A stretch of 64,000 bases of DNA from Archilochus colubris (GCA_023079485.1 CM041089.1:14913660-14977659), one strand, 5' to 3'; shown: positions 52,101 to 64,000, counted from the first letter of the stretch. Program-made: numbers and translations. Notes: a model not told the origin generated them from the sequence alone.

Positions 52101-55100
52101 AATCAAGCACACTTCTCACAATACCTGATATATTTATGTGCAGGCCAAGGACCACAGTTGGCATCTACATCTCAGCTTCAGACGAAGCTAATAACATGCA
52201 TAAAAATTCATCCTTTTTATTAGTATTCTGCACTGCCCTTTTTTTACCCCAAGTCAGGAGAGAGAGGGCTTTTATGTTTCTTTTTGGAGGAAGCCTATGC
52301 TGATGAAAGAAATAAGCAAAAGCTGGCAGCTTTACTGAGGATCTTGGACACCAAAAACACTGACAGTTGTTATCACGAATGTTTTACTGAAAATGTAGTA
52401 TCTTTGTTTTCTGCAATATTTAACTCAAGAAAGTTATACAGCTTGAGAATTGTCTGTTAGGAAATAAAAGTCTCAGAATCATTCCCATCTAATTTCCATC
52501 CTTGCTTAGCCTTCCTCTTGTCATTTTTTAAAAACACTATGAAGAATACAATGCAAGCCTGACAGATTAGCTGTTGAAAACAGAAGAAAAATTGTCTAGA
52601 ATGCAAAATTTATGTTTTCTTCTCTGCAATTCATTGGTTCCCCATAACCATGTCTATTTAGGTGGCACCATACCAAACCATTTGAACACTTGGAAAGTTT
52701 GCTGTTAGCAGGCTCTGTTTAAGTCTCAAGTTCTCTCGGGGAGAGCACTTCTCAAGTTCTGCACATTGCATTGCAAAAACAGCCACATACCTAGCCAAAG
52801 ATCAAAGCCATGAAAAGCCTATGTAAAACTTTTTTTAATTATTGTCCCAAAAACGTGTTCTGAGGAATATAGACAGATTCTTCCAAAAACATGTTTTGAT
52901 TAACAAAAAACAGAAAGATTTTCATTTAGATATTTCCATGCTGAAGCCATTATTAGTGCTACTACAAAGGAGAAAGTAACATGAAATATCAACTCTAATC
53001 AATAGCAGAGGAACTCAACAGCTTCTTAACTGAAGATTAGACATGAACAATGTCTAATTCAATCAGTATCAGTATTATCCCAGCTCCCGATCCCTTCCAA
53101 GAGATTTCTTGCTCACTGATGCACACAGTAGGCCAACAGCATAGAGATAACAGATTAACCACTGTTTTTTCTGTCACTTCTGTGCTTCAGACTTGTCCCG
53201 ATTGAAGTGCACCCACCTTGTGATGGCTATGAACACCCAGCAGGGAAATCACACAGCCCCTCTTGCAATTGTGTTCAAATTTTGCTGCATTTATACACCA
53301 ATGTAAAAGGACTGATTATTGAGAATGGCCAGAGTTTTTTTCCCCTTTAAGAACAAATAAGTATTCAGTTTCATTTAGAAAAAAATAAAAGAGGTAAGGC
53401 AGAACTTAGATTTTGAAAACCATACTCAATCCTCTGTTCTTCCTCTCAGCCTATTTTATTCAGTCCAGTTATAAAAAACTTGCAGAGCCCTTTTGGAGCA
53501 CTATTGGTATGAATAAAAAAGAAAAGACTAGTGGCCAATACAAGTAACTGTTTCTCAACACTACTGAACACTGCACAAGAAACACAGGCTCTCCCAACTT
53601 CAAAAATAATCCACAAGTCAGAAAAGTAGTTAAATACTTTGTTTCCATGGCACTGAATTTATCACATCAGGTCAGAATGTAATCACTTACTAACTAGCAG
53701 GCAAAGCAACAACCCTGCAGCTTCAACAACCTCCAAGATGTCCCACAAAAAACTCGCAAAACTTCTCAGAATTCCAACTTCCCCAGTTAGTAAGCAGTAA
53801 ACTTGAATGAGGCAACCAAGACAGCAAATTCCTTTCTAGAGGAAGAGATGAATAGCATAGAGTTTCACAGGATTGCTAAACTGAACATCTTGGCAACTCT
53901 AAAGACAAATTCATACTGTACGTGATCATAACAAGGTTTTTAAGGTTTTAGAATAACAAACAAGGAAAGCTCAAAAAACAACAAAATCTAAGGCATTGAC
54001 CAGGGACTTAATTGACTGTGCTATCCACAAGCCATCCTAGGGAATCAAGATTATCCCACCAACACATGGTGCAAGTTTGTTTACTGTGGATCCCATGTTT
54101 ATGTAGAATCAGCAGTTAATTTCCAAGCACATGCAAACAGATCTTCTTTCACGTCATGCTGTCGTCTCAATCCTGAACGGGGCTCAAAGGCCCCGAGTAC
54201 CCTCACCCTTGGTGCATTTGTTACTGCACAGCTCCTGACAAGGCAAACTGGAAGGTCAGTAGCAGCAGTTTCAGAGGAAAGGGATAGAGGGAAGGTGAGG
54301 CCCACAAAACCTACCATCAACTTTGATTAAATCTGTTATACAGCAAGAGGCAAAATCCCTTGCCTGAGAAGTTACTCCATGGTTAGGTTAGGAGATTCTC
54401 AAAGGAGCACTTAGTGTCTGGTTATATTTTGATCTGCAATGCTCCCAACAAATGTGTATTGGTTGAAAACTGAAACACAAGTTTCTGTTTTAAAAAGAGA
54501 AAAGAATAAACAGTAACAGGATAAATTACCAGTGTGGAAGACAAACTGTTTATAAGTTGTCTATTTCTACCCAGTTGAAAGGAAGACATTTTAATGTAGT
54601 TACAAAAAACTAAACAAAACACTCCCCCCCAGCTGCATTCTTTTCCAGTAAAATCGGAACAGTTCATATTTTTCCATAATAGGCAATATTTAAAACCCCT
54701 GTACATAGATGGAGTTCACAATCCTTTGGCAAAGCAAAGAAAGAACCTAAACAACCTGAAATCCCGCAAATTATCAAATGAACTCCTAACCGGTAACACC
54801 CTAAACTGCAAGAAGTTTATAGTCTCATTTGGATCATGCAGTACTTTTGATCAACAATATTTCATTCTAGAAAGACAGTATTTCTATTCCAAAAAAAAAA
54901 AAAGCAGTTTTCCACTGGTTTTCTGCTTACTGGAAAATCTTGACTTGATAATGGAGATATCTACATATAGATTAATTGCACAGCACTGTGAAAATAGACA
55001 TTCTCATCAGTCTATTAAATAAAAACAAAACACTCCTATCAAGCTGGTTGGGTATCAAGCATGGGTTCTAGCTTTGCTCTCAATCTCTTGAATGCTCTTG

Positions 55101-57468
55101 AGCAAATCTTCTGTTCCTTGTCTGTGTCTAATTACTAAATGTTATTTGTTTTACCTGCACTGGGAAAGCTATCTTGTACAGCCATAATATACGACTGGAG
55201 GATTTATACATGTTATGTATAATTCATTTAGTTGACCACTATAAACAGTATCAGTTTTAGCATGACTACCATAGTTCCCTTGCCATCATCTCCTATCACA
55301 TTCATAAGTGATACGAAAATGCACTTTTAAAAATGCACTGAGGTTCAGACTCCTCTGCATTTCAACATACACAGAAAGGCAGTAATAATCCTTTTTCTCT
55401 GCCTCCTGTTCACTTCTCTTAAAAGTATAAGTTCTGAAATAACACAAGTCTATTGCTGTTTGCCCAGCTGTAGCCACCTTTTATCCAAATGGGCCACTGT
55501 GTGGCTCCTGAATTCAGCCATTAACCTTCTTGTTTTATGTTTTAATTGTACCAATGCCACCTACAGGCTGAGGGGCACCTGTTAGCCCCAGCAAAGTGAT
55601 GTCAGACAGACAACTTAAAATCGCAATATATGGTATTTGTTATTAGTTTCAGTAATAGTTCTGAAAACCAGTTTGACAGCTCTCAACTCATTTACATATT
55701 AAGACTAAGATGAACGTGAATTACACTCAACAGAGCACTTTTCATCAGCTGCTGGTTAGGTGCAAGGCTGCAACAGTTCTAAGCTAAACAAGAGTGTTTA
55801 GAAAAGTCGTATTTATACTACTGTTTGCTGCTTACATTTTGTCTCCTTCCCCTTCAAGTTGAAATCGAGACATGAGAACACTGAGGTATGTGCAGAGAGA
55901 CTACTGAGGCATCTTGAAAGTGCCAGAAGTGCAGAACACACACAAATCCTGTGCATAGCACAGAGAAAAGTCTTACTTAGCAATTTGTAAACCAGTTAAC
56001 TAGGCTAAAGGTCATGGAGAGGTTTAACAGTGCTTTTAAGGTAAGTGACCAAGGATCTTTGGAGCCTGGTACACAACATAAAATTAAGATCTCATTTTAA
56101 TAAGCATACAAGCTAAAATAGTCATCCAAAATTACAGTATGTGCAATAACTTACATTTTAAATATTATTTCAATTCTTAACAGGACAAATACATAGGGGA
56201 CCTCTGTGGTTAAGCCATCTGCACTGCTGGACAGCTAGAATAGCATATAATTCTTGCAGCAGTCAATGTTCCAAACCACAAAAACATTCATTACCAAGGA
56301 ACAAAAACAACCCCCCACCCCTGCAGCAGGCACACAAGATGGTAAAAAACAAACATGTCAAAACTTCTGCACTCAAGGGTGTACAGTCTTATGGAAACTC
56401 TTAAAACAGGATACGGAGCAAGCATGCCTCAGCTTTCTATACCTAAAAATAGCTGCTATGCAGAAACAAAACCATGTAGGTAGGTTCCTAGCAGCCATAA
56501 ATTAGTAAGAGAAACCAGTTAAAGAGCACAAAGTGATCTCTTTTGTCCACCTCTAACTCTTCCAGAGCATAAGGAGGCCTGGACCTTTGATGTGAAGTGT
56601 AAGGCTCTTCCAAACTTTTAGAGAAGGAAGTTAATCCCCATATTGTCACCTGTTTGGGCATTATCCCCATTTTTCATATATTAACTCCAGGAGAGAGGCA
56701 AGAGCTCGTTGCAGGAGGAAGATCACATGCAAGAACACAGACACTACTGGAACCCTAAAGATGCAGAAAATAAGGTAAAAATCAGAGAGATTCATTCATG
56801 GGAGGGAAAGGAAAGTAATAAAAAGTTTAGACAAACCTGCCTCCTAAAATCAAGCACAACTAAAAAATACAGTCTGATAGGCAAGAAGTGAATATGGCAT
56901 ATACAAATACCACAGATGTACAAAAGTTTATTTTACTTTTTTAATGCAACTTTTATATATTTAGCAGGAAAGAGAAGTTGCTTTCTTAAAACACTCTAAG
57001 CTCTGCATTCTGGATTCTGGTCCCTTTCACTGGCAGCTGCTGCTACAGAGGACCTAAAATCACCAACTTCAAAAGACAGTTGTTTCAGACTTGTGTTACC
57101 CATAGCTGTTCAGATACCAAAGAACAAATACTTCACTTCTCTACTCAGCTTCTTACACATCCTGGCTGGTTAAGTGAAACATTTTTTTATTGCCTGCTCA
57201 GAGAGCATCTTTACATCAACTGATTCTGATGTGCAGCTTACAAAATGAATGGCTTCAACATAACATAAGCACTGGTGTTGGTGTGCACAATGTTTGCAAA
57301 GTGCACCCTGTTACCTTCCCTGCAAGGTGAGGGACTGTAGATGAGCTCCTTATTGGATTGTGTGTCTATGTTGCACCAAAATAGCTGAGCTCAGAATGGA
57401 TGGAAATTAAACTTATATTCACATTTTAAGGAAAGGTACAGCATTGAAGCGGGGTGGAATGCAGCTCA
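52101..57468. other. LRP5: LRP5 intron 1, middle part
   Basis: About 5.4 kb of AT-rich sequence. A modestly GC- and CpG-richer patch lies near 54150-54300 but has no exon or promoter signature that I can defend. The LRP5 first exon with its signal peptide is not here. No RNA gene or confident repeat is recognised. Confidence 0.55.
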
Positions 57469-57920
57469 TGTGCGAAGAGTTTGTACCATGGTAATTCCTT
57501 AGGCAACTCTAGATGTTGTCAACATCAGGAGAACTTGGTGTGCTAATTCTAAAAGAAACTGCATGGAAGGTGGAGCAGCATGGAGACTCTGCAGCCAGGC
57601 TCTATGCTGGCAACAGGGTTCAAAGGTACCATGAAGCCAATAAGCTGCATATTTGATACCCTGGACCAACAGTTTGTCACAATTAGACAAAGCACCATCC
57701 TTTAGGTGAACTTCGTTCCTTATAATCTCATTATAATACCAAAACACAACTCCATCCCAAAATTTACCTGCCTCCAAGGTGCAGCCACCCCTCACTAAGC
57801 TTGCACTCTGAGTTTTCTCTAATCTAGAGCTTTAAAAGCAAAGCAAGGCAAATTTGCACCCATCGTGATAAAGGTGTGTGTGATTAGAGTCACTCAAGCT
57901 CCACCTGTAAGATTAAAAAG

Positions 57921-57930
57921 TATAAAATGG
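57921..57930 (+). promoter_or_regulatory. LTR TATA box
   Basis: TATAAAATGG in the middle of the solo LTR, at the place expected for the U3 promoter. If active it would transcribe away from the LRP5 coding strand. Activity is not shown by the sequence. Confidence 0.5.
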
Positions 57931-58210
57931 TTTAAGGGGAGAAGGTTGCCAGGGAAAATACCACCACAGGGAAGACTCCATACCCGTGACCTGTAGGATC
58001 AGTTGACTGGCTGAGCCTCTCTTACCCCACACAGACACACCTCTGGGTAAGATTCAAGTGCTTGACTATACCAATAGCCTCACTGGAAATCTTAGAAACC
58101 TCTATAGAGTCACTTAATGTGTTTGTAGCCTAGGTGTATCACTAGGTACTTATACATACTTTGCAGGCAGTGAATTTATCACCTGCAATGCAAAAGAACT
58201 TGTGCACCCA

Positions 58211-58250
58211 TTGCTTTCATAAATTGTACCTTGCTTTCATAAATTACACC
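58211..58250 (+). repeat. 20-bp tandem duplication in the LTR
   Basis: TTGCTTTCATAAATTGTACC at 58211-58230 is followed by TTGCTTTCATAAATTACACC at 58231-58250, with two differences. Confidence 0.9.
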
Positions 58251-58606
58251 ATTCATTGAACTCTAGCCACGAGAGTTCCCATTGAACACGACCAAACTCT
58301 TTCAATGTGGTTGTGACAGCTCATGTTCAGTGTGACCAGAGGACAGTGCAGCCTGAGTTGTGCATCCAGAATCATTAGAGTGCAATGTCAGAGAATCACA
58401 GAATACACTGAGTTAGAAAGGCACCCATCAGGATCAAGTCCACCTCCTGTCCCTGTGTCTGTGGGCACCCCCAGAATCACACCATGTGCCCTGGAGCATC
58501 ATCCAAAGGCTTCTTGAGCTCAGGCAGCTTTGGTGCTGTGACCAATTCCCTGGGGAGCTGTTCCACTGCTCAGCTGCCCCCTGGGTGAAGAACCTTTTCC
58601 TGACAT

Positions 58607-60018
58607 CTAACCTAAATCTCCCTTCAGCTTCCTGCCATATCCCTGAGTCCTGTCTCTGGTTACAGGACTGAAGAAATCAGTCCCAGTCCTATCTCTTCCC
58701 CTCCTGAGGAAGCCCCAGACTGCAGTGAGCTCACCCCTCAGCCTCCTTTTCTCCAGACTGAACAATCCAAGTGCCCACAGACGTCCCTCATAACTCATCC
58801 CTTCCAGACCCTTCCCCATCCTCATTGCTCTCCCTTTGGATGCTCTCCAACACCTTGATGTCTTTTCTGTACTGCAGTGCCCCAAACTACACACAGGACT
58901 CCAGGTGAGGCCGTACCAGTGCAGACTGGGACAATCCCCTCCCCTGACCTGCTGGTGATGCTGTGTTTGATGCACCCCAGGGCATGGCTGGAACCTCCTG
59001 GCTGCCGGGGCACAATGCTGGCTCATGGACAGTCTGACATCAGCCAGGACCCCCAGGTCCCTCTCTGCCACACTGCTCTCCAGTCCCACCTTCCCTAGGC
59101 TGTATTTGACACCAGGGTTGCCCTGTTCTAGGCACAGAATTCAGCTCTTGCCTATGTTCATCTTCCCGTGGTTGGTAATTGCCCATCTCTCTCATCTGTT
59201 CAGGACTCTCTGCAGTACCTGCTTGCTCTCGAGGGAGTCAACCACTCCTCCCAATTTTGTGTCATCCATTAACTTGTTTAAAATTCCTTCCAGTCCTGTG
59301 TCCAAGGCATTGATGAAGATGTTTAAGAAGACTGGGCCAAGGATGGAGCTCTGTGGGACCCAACCAGTGACCGGTGACCAACCTGATGTTGTACTGTCAC
59401 TCTGCGCTCGACCCATGAGTGAGTTGCTCACCCATCATATACCATGATTGTCCAACTGTATCCTGGACATTTTGTCCAAGAGGACACTGTGAGAGACAGT
59501 ATCAAAAGCTTTCCTGAAGTCCAGAAATATTATATCCACTGGCTTTCCCTGATCAACTCGGTGGGTCACCTTGTCACAAAAGGAAATTAAGTCTGACGAG
59601 CAGGACTTTCCCTTCATGAAGCCATGCTGGATGTGACCAGTGACTGCATTCTCCTCCAGGTGTTTTTCAATACCTCCAGAATAATCTTTTCCATAATTTC
59701 ACCAGGCACTCAAGTTATACTGACTGACCTGTAGTTTCCAGGGTCCTTCTCATCTTTCTTGAATACTGGAACAATGTTAGCCAGCTTCCAGTTGACTGGG
59801 ATCTCTCCAGATTGCCAGGACCTCACAGAAATAATCCAGAGATGCCTAGCAATGCCTAGCTCTTTGAGGATTCTTGGATGAATGCCATCGGGCCCCGTGG
59901 ACTTGTAGGGATCTAAGAGTAGCAGCAGATCCCATACAAGTTCAGGGTCAGCTAAGGGTTGATTATCATTGCACCCTTGATCCACCATAAGTATTGACAA
60001 CAGAGGCAAATAATGCAT
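58607..60018 (-). pseudogene. CR1 ORF2 reverse transcriptase region, broken
   Basis: Frames read in order on the minus strand: 60018-59710 (DPYKSTGPDGIHPRILKEL, NWKLANIVPVFKKDEKDPGN), 59617-59435 (KGKSCSSDLISFCDKV, FLDFRKAFDTVSHSVLL), 59431-59192 (VPQSSILGPVFLNIFINALD and the catalytic box LMDD in place of FADD) and 59089-58607 (C-terminal region). Catalytic aspartates of motif A and the DD box survive, but the frame is split in at least four pieces. Confidence 0.82.
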
Positions 60019-60323
60019 TATATACCTCTACTTTGTCTAGATTCCTGTTGGAGAGGTGATCGTCCTTACTCTGCACAGGACCCATGTTTTTCTGCACTGC
60101 CCTTTGCTGCTCAAATATTTGAAATTAATATATTTGAACTTTTTTTTACTTTCCCCCACACTCCCAGCCAGTTTCAGCTCCAGTTGAGCTTTGGCCACTC
60201 AAATTTTCACCCTGCAGTAGTTAGCAGCATTTCTGTATTCTTCCGATGTCACCTGACTTTGGAATTGCTTGTCCCTGTGCCCTGAGGAGGTGATGTTTAA
60301 GGAGTTACCAGCACTCATGAACG

Positions 60324-61044
60324 TCAGCACCTGCAAAAATATTTTCCCAGGTGACTTGACTCAGATGCTCCCTGAGCAACCTGAAATCTGCTCTCCTCAT
60401 GCCGAGTGTTGAAGTTTTGCTGGCGGTTTTCCTCAACAGAGATTTTGAACTCAATTGTCTCATGGTCACTGTGGCTGAGACAACCTCTGATCTCTACTTC
60501 ACTCATGAGATCCTCTCTGTTGACCACAGCAGACCAAGGAGGGCATTCTTCTGAGTTGGCTCCCTTATGACCTGTTATGCAGATGGCTTAGAAATCTTCT
60601 AGTCCAGGTTGGCTAGCTGTATGTTGTTCCCAGTTATTTCTGGCAAGTTGAAGTCTCCCATAAGAACAAAGGCAGGTGACTTAGAAGTGTCCCATAGTTC
60701 CTCAAAGAACAGGTCACTGGCATCCTCATCTTGGCCAGCAGGTCTGTAGCATATTCCCACAAGGATATCCACATTATTTGTCTGTCCTTTGATTGTTACC
60801 CAGAGGCTCTCCATTAGTTGCCATTAGCAACTGTGAGCTCCATACACTCCAGCCCTTCCATTACATACAAAGCCACTCTGCCACTTCTGCCCCGCCTCTC
60901 TCTCCTGAAGAGTCTGTACCCATCCAACAGGGTGCTCCAGCCACAGGACTCATCCCAGCAGGTTTCACTTATGCCAGTAACGTCAAATCTCTGGGACTGA
61001 GCCAGGACCTCAAGCTCACCTTGTGTATTCCTCATGCAGCCCAC
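60324..61044 (-). pseudogene. CR1 ORF2 endonuclease region, broken
   Basis: Frame 61044-60814 includes GISETCWDESCGWS and YRLFRRERRGRSGRVALYV. Frame 60814-60599 includes GICYRPAGQDEDASDLF and VLMGDFNLPEI with an intact GDFN motif. Frame 60527-60324 includes GCLSHSDHETIEFKI with the catalytic SDH motif. The active-site motifs are kept, but stops and frame changes separate them. Confidence 0.8.
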
Positions 61045-61571
61045 TTTGTTGCAGAAACACTTCAGGTGTGCTGTTGTGGTGCACTGTGGCCAACATCTTG
61101 CAAAGCAGGAGGTGGCATCTCATTACTGCTTGTTTCCTCAAATTTCATCAGACTATCCCTTTGTTCAACGTTGGCAGCCCTGGTGTTGTCCCCTACCTCC
61201 TTCCATGCTAGTTTAAAGCTCTATCAACAAGCTCCACTAACTCTTGTGCTAGACCTCTTTTCCCCCTGTGCTTCCAGTCCCATACTGGCACCCCAGGTGT
61301 TGAGTAGATCATCCCATGATCAAAGAATCCAAAATTTTTCTGCTTGCCCCACTCTCAGAGCCACACATTGACCAGATGGATTTGTCCAGTCTTATTGGGA
61401 AGATCAAGAAGATCACAACCTGAGCTCCCAATCCCTCACCCAAACGTCTCTATGTACTCAGTGACTATTAACACCAAACAGGATCCCACTCAGAATCTAA
61501 ACCCTGCCACTCTGATACCTAAGGACAAGCTGGAATACAAGGAGGTTTATTTTCTGACAAATTACTTTATT

Positions 61572-62175
61572 CTTTAAAGCAACACCCCTTATCCTATCAC
61601 TACATGCACTTGTAAAAAGCCCCTGCATGGCTTTCCTGCAGGTCCCATTCATGTACTGGAAAGGCTGCTGCAAGATCTCCCCAGAGACTCCTCTTCTCCA
61701 GGCTGAGCAATCCCAAACCTCTCAGCCTATCTTCGTAGCACAGATGTGCTTCAGCTCTCTGATCATTTTTGTGGCTCTCCTCTGGACTGTCTCCAACAGT
61801 TCTGTGTCCTTGCTGTGTTGGGAGGCCCCAGAACTAGAAACAGTACTCCAGGTAGGGTCTCACAAAAGCAGTCTCACCTCCTTTGACCTGCCGGCCACGC
61901 TTCTTTTGATGCCACCCAAGACACAGAAGGCTTTCTGGGCTACAAGCACACATTGCTACATCTTGTTGAGCTTCTCATCAACCAGCAACAGTCCTTCTCA
62001 ACAGGGCTATTCTCAATCCAATCTCCACTCAGGCTCTATTTGTCCTGGGGATTGCCCCAGCCCATTTGCAGGACTTTGCACTTGGCATTTTTGAACTTCA
62101 TAAGATTGGCATGGGCCCACCTCTCAATTCTGCAAAGGTCCCTCTGAATGGCATTCCTTCCTTTCAACATGTCAA
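61572..62175 (-). mobile_element. CR1 segment, inverted 5' part of a twin-primed-looking copy
   Basis: Minus-strand CR1 sequence from the C-terminal RT/3' UTR border. At its left edge the element reads (minus strand) GTAGTGATAGGATAAGGGGT and then GCTTTAAAG. Toward the right it runs to CATGTTGAAAGGAAGGAATG in the RT region and stops near 62175. The adjoining plus-strand segment starts at almost the same element coordinate, GACAAGGGGCAATG, so the two look like halves of one insertion. Confidence 0.75.
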
Positions 62176-62180
62176 CCAAA

Positions 62181-62430
62181 GACAAGGGGCAATGATTTCA
62201 GACTTGAAGAGGGGAGATTTAGGTTAGACATTAGGAAGAAATTCTTTCCTATGAGGGTGCTGAGCCCCTGTCACAGGTTTCCCAAGGAAGCTGTGGCTGC
62301 CCCATCCCTGGCAGTGTCCAAGTCCAGGTTGGATGGGGCTTGGAGCAACCTGGGCTGGTGGGAGGTGTCCCTGACCATGGCAGGGGGTTGGAACTGGATG
62401 ATCCTTAAGGTCCCATTCAATGAGCCTATG
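62181..62430 (+). mobile_element. CR1 3' end, sense half of the inverted pair
   Basis: Plus-strand CR1 3' UTR: GGGGAGATTTAGGTTAGACA, then TTAGGAAGAAATTCTTTCC, TCCAGGTTGGATGGGGCTTG, GAGCAACCTGGGCTGGTGGG, and the end GAACTGGATGATCCTTAAGG with a weak tail near 62430. It abuts the oppositely oriented CR1 segment with only a few bases between. Confidence 0.8.
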
Positions 62431-63317
62431 AAATTTGGGGCCTTGAAAGATGAGTTAACCATAGCTGTTTAACATTTTTGGGTCTGATGTTTTTGCAGAT
62501 GATTTAATTACTGCTCTGTACAACCTCATGATTATTAATAGGTCACTCACCTCTGTGTCTGTTGAATTCTGGTGTTTGCATAATAGTGTGGTATGTAGAA
62601 ATGTGATAGTGTGATATGTAATCGAGGACGAAGGTCCCAAAAAGGATACTAAAAACATTATTAAGGAACTGGTGATGCTTTGCACTGAGGGAAGGTTTTA
62701 AAACTGCAAAATACAAAATAGCTGAAGGGGTTTTCTGAACTACCAAGGCAGTGCAGAATGTAATACACAGTCCTCTGACAAACACAGCATTCCATGCCAA
62801 ACCATAAACTTCATGTAAATCAAGCTCTAGCTACACTGTGTTAGGACAGAGCTTGATTTAAATATGCCCTTTTAATTGGCTGTGTTAAATGTGTTTTCTT
62901 CTGCCTGAAACTGAGTCTGTTGTAATTTTATTCCACCACAACCCCTATTCCTGCCTATCCCCCCTGTTACCTGTTGATTCCCATCCCCTACCTGACAGAC
63001 ATTTTGATGCCCTGATATCTGCAAGCATGACAGCACAATCTAGTTTCTTTCCTTGACCTGATACTGTCAAAATTATCTCAGTTTAAAAAAGCAAACAGAT
63101 TATTTAAAAAAAAAAAAAAAAAAAAAAAGTAGTGAGGGAACTTCTTTGCCCAGCTTAGCTGCAACCAAAATATAACCTGGATGCAGTCTTGCAGAGCACT
63201 GTCTCTGTGCTGCTGTGTCTTGCACACATGATGCTCAAGGGAAAGAGCTTTATAGGTGGCTCTGTGCTTAAAAAATTACATGGCAAAAAAGTCTGCTTTA
63301 TTCATATACTGCCAGCC
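62431..63317. other. LRP5: LRP5 intron 1, part between CR1 copies
   Basis: Unassigned sequence with a 23-base A run at 63106-63128. No direct duplication or gene-derived sequence was found before the A run, so I do not call a processed pseudogene. Two overlapping minus-strand frames (62455-62800) have no resemblance to known families. Confidence 0.55.
63106..63128. repeat. Poly-A run of 23
   Basis: Uninterrupted A run on the plus strand, the longest mononucleotide run in the window. Its source is not clear. Confidence 0.95.
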
Positions 63318-64000
63318 TTATGAAATTCAGTAAGGCTGAGTGCAAGGTCCTGCTCGCGGGCTGGGGCAATCCCAAGGACAATTACAGGCTGGGCAGAAAG
63401 CGGACTGACAACAGCCCTGATGAGAAGGACTTGGGAGTGTTAGTTGATGAGAAGCTCAACATGAGCCAGCAGCCCCAACCGCCAAGCATATTCTGGGCTG
63501 CAACAAAAGAAGCATGACCAGCAGGTCAAGGGAGATGACCTCTACCTGAGAGCCCACCTGGAGAACTGTGTCCAGGTCTGGAGCCCCCACAAAAAAAGGA
63601 CATGGAGCTGTTGGTGTGAGTCCAGAGGAGGCCATGAAGATGATCAGAGGGCTGGAGCACCTCCTATGAAGCCAGGCTGAGAGAGTTGGGCTTGTTCAGC
63701 CTGGAGAAGAGAAGGTTCTAGGAAGACCTTCTAGCAGCCCTCCAATACTTGAAGGCGACGTGGCAGGAAAGCTGAGGAGGGACTTTTTATAAAGGTAAGG
63801 GATAACAATTTTAAACTGAGGAGGGTGGATTTAGATTAGACATTAGAAGAAATAATTTAGTGTGAGGGTGGTGAGATACCAGCACAAGTTATACAGAGGG
63901 GCTGTAGATGCCCTAACTCTGGAAGACTTCAAGGCCAGGTTGGACAGGACATTGAGCAAACTGGTCTGGTCAGAGGTGTCCCTGCCCATTCAAGGAGGTT
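63318..64000 (+). mobile_element. CR1 LINE 3' part, cut by the window edge
   Basis: Plus-strand, 5'-truncated CR1. It starts with AAATTCAGTAAGGCTGAGTG in the C-terminal RT region (translated [20 protein letters not shown]), continues through GCTGAGAGAGTTGGGCTTG and the 3' UTR block GGCCAGGTTGGACAGGACAT, and is still in CR1 at base 64000, some tens of bases short of the expected 3' tail. It is antisense to LRP5. Confidence 0.9.

Larger units (their letters stand above)
57469..58318 (+). mobile_element. Solo LTR with GCTCA target duplication
   Basis: 850-bp LTR antisense to LRP5. It begins TGTGCGAAGAGTTTG and ends GTGGTTGTGACA, flanked by GCTCA at 57464-57468 and 58319-58323. U3/R/U5-like layout: a TATA box (TATAAAATGG) at 57921, and a 3' part with CATTCATTGAACTC, CACGAGAGTTCCC and ACCAAACTCTTTCAATG, a pattern I associate with avian LTRs. 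A 20-bp block is tandemly doubled at 58211-58250. A 98-codon frame on the minus strand (57795-57499) is open but has no family that I can name. No internal region is present. Confidence 0.82.
58390..61500 (-). mobile_element. CR1 LINE, about 3 kb, ORF2 leader to 3' end
   Basis: Long CR1 in the same orientation as LRP5. The 3' end near 58390 reads on the minus strand as CTCAGTGTATTCTGTGATTC. The 3' UTR, RT, endonuclease and upstream leader follow toward higher coordinates. The leader up to about 61500 (with block CATCCCATGATCAAAGAATC) is assigned by resemblance to the region before CR1 ORF2 and is less certain than the rest. The coding region is broken by many stops and frameshifts. Confidence 0.85.

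Noticed and set aside
62431..63128. Processed pseudogene ending in the A run at 63106-63128
   Set aside because: No gene-like sequence or polyadenylation signal at the right spacing precedes the A run, and no flanking direct repeat was found.
50580..64000. LRP5 exon 1 or promoter, including the CpG-richer patch near 54150-54300
   Set aside because: No signal-peptide-like frame that ends in phase 1 with a donor, and no CpG island of promoter type, is visible.

Overview
This is vertebrate nuclear DNA, almost certainly from a bird. It holds one recognisable host gene, LRP5 (the Wnt co-receptor low-density lipoprotein receptor-related protein 5), on the minus strand, spread over long introns packed with transposable elements. 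Six consecutive coding exons can be placed to the base from reading frame, splice signals and phase continuity. In gene order they are exon 2 (50183-50579), exon 3 (37116-37313), exon 4 (33542-33738), exon 5 (31443-31574), exon 6 (14072-14468) and exon 7 (13422-13593). They encode the first YWTD beta-propeller, the first EGF-like domain and the first part of the second propeller. Exon 1 (signal peptide) lies beyond 64000. Exon 8 and the rest of the gene lie below position 1. Both ends of the window are therefore intronic.

The bird assignment rests on CR1-type LINEs with ATTCTATG-like 3' tails and on avian-type ERVL and class II-like LTRs. I estimate that CR1 covers more than a quarter of the window, from my approximate boundaries. 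This is heavy for a bird and would suit a CR1-rich lineage such as woodpeckers and relatives or hoopoes and hornbills; the lineage is only an inference.

Layout from low to high coordinate: intron 7 (1-13421) with two roughly 3-kb CR1 copies; exon 7; a short 478-bp intron 6; exon 6; intron 5 (14469-31442) with a decayed ERVL provirus that a CR1 has split, plus three LTRs; exon 5; intron 4 (31575-33541), largely free of recognisable repeats; exon 4; intron 3 (33739-37115) with a CR1 that carries a 66-bp nested CR1 tail; exon 3; intron 2 (37314-50182) with three CR1 elements, one split by an LTR with a 6-bp target-site duplication; exon 2; and the 3' part of intron 1 (50580-64000) with two LTRs, a long CR1, a CR1 with an apparent 5' inversion, and a further CR1 cut by the window edge.

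I see no evidence for a second host gene, an RNA gene, a CRISPR array or a new multi-gene system. The notable points are about genome structure: nested and inverted retroelements, LTRs with readable target-site duplications, a strong bias of LTRs to the strand opposite the gene, and a long pure AGAGT microsatellite inside a CR1. No retroelement reading frame in the window is intact.
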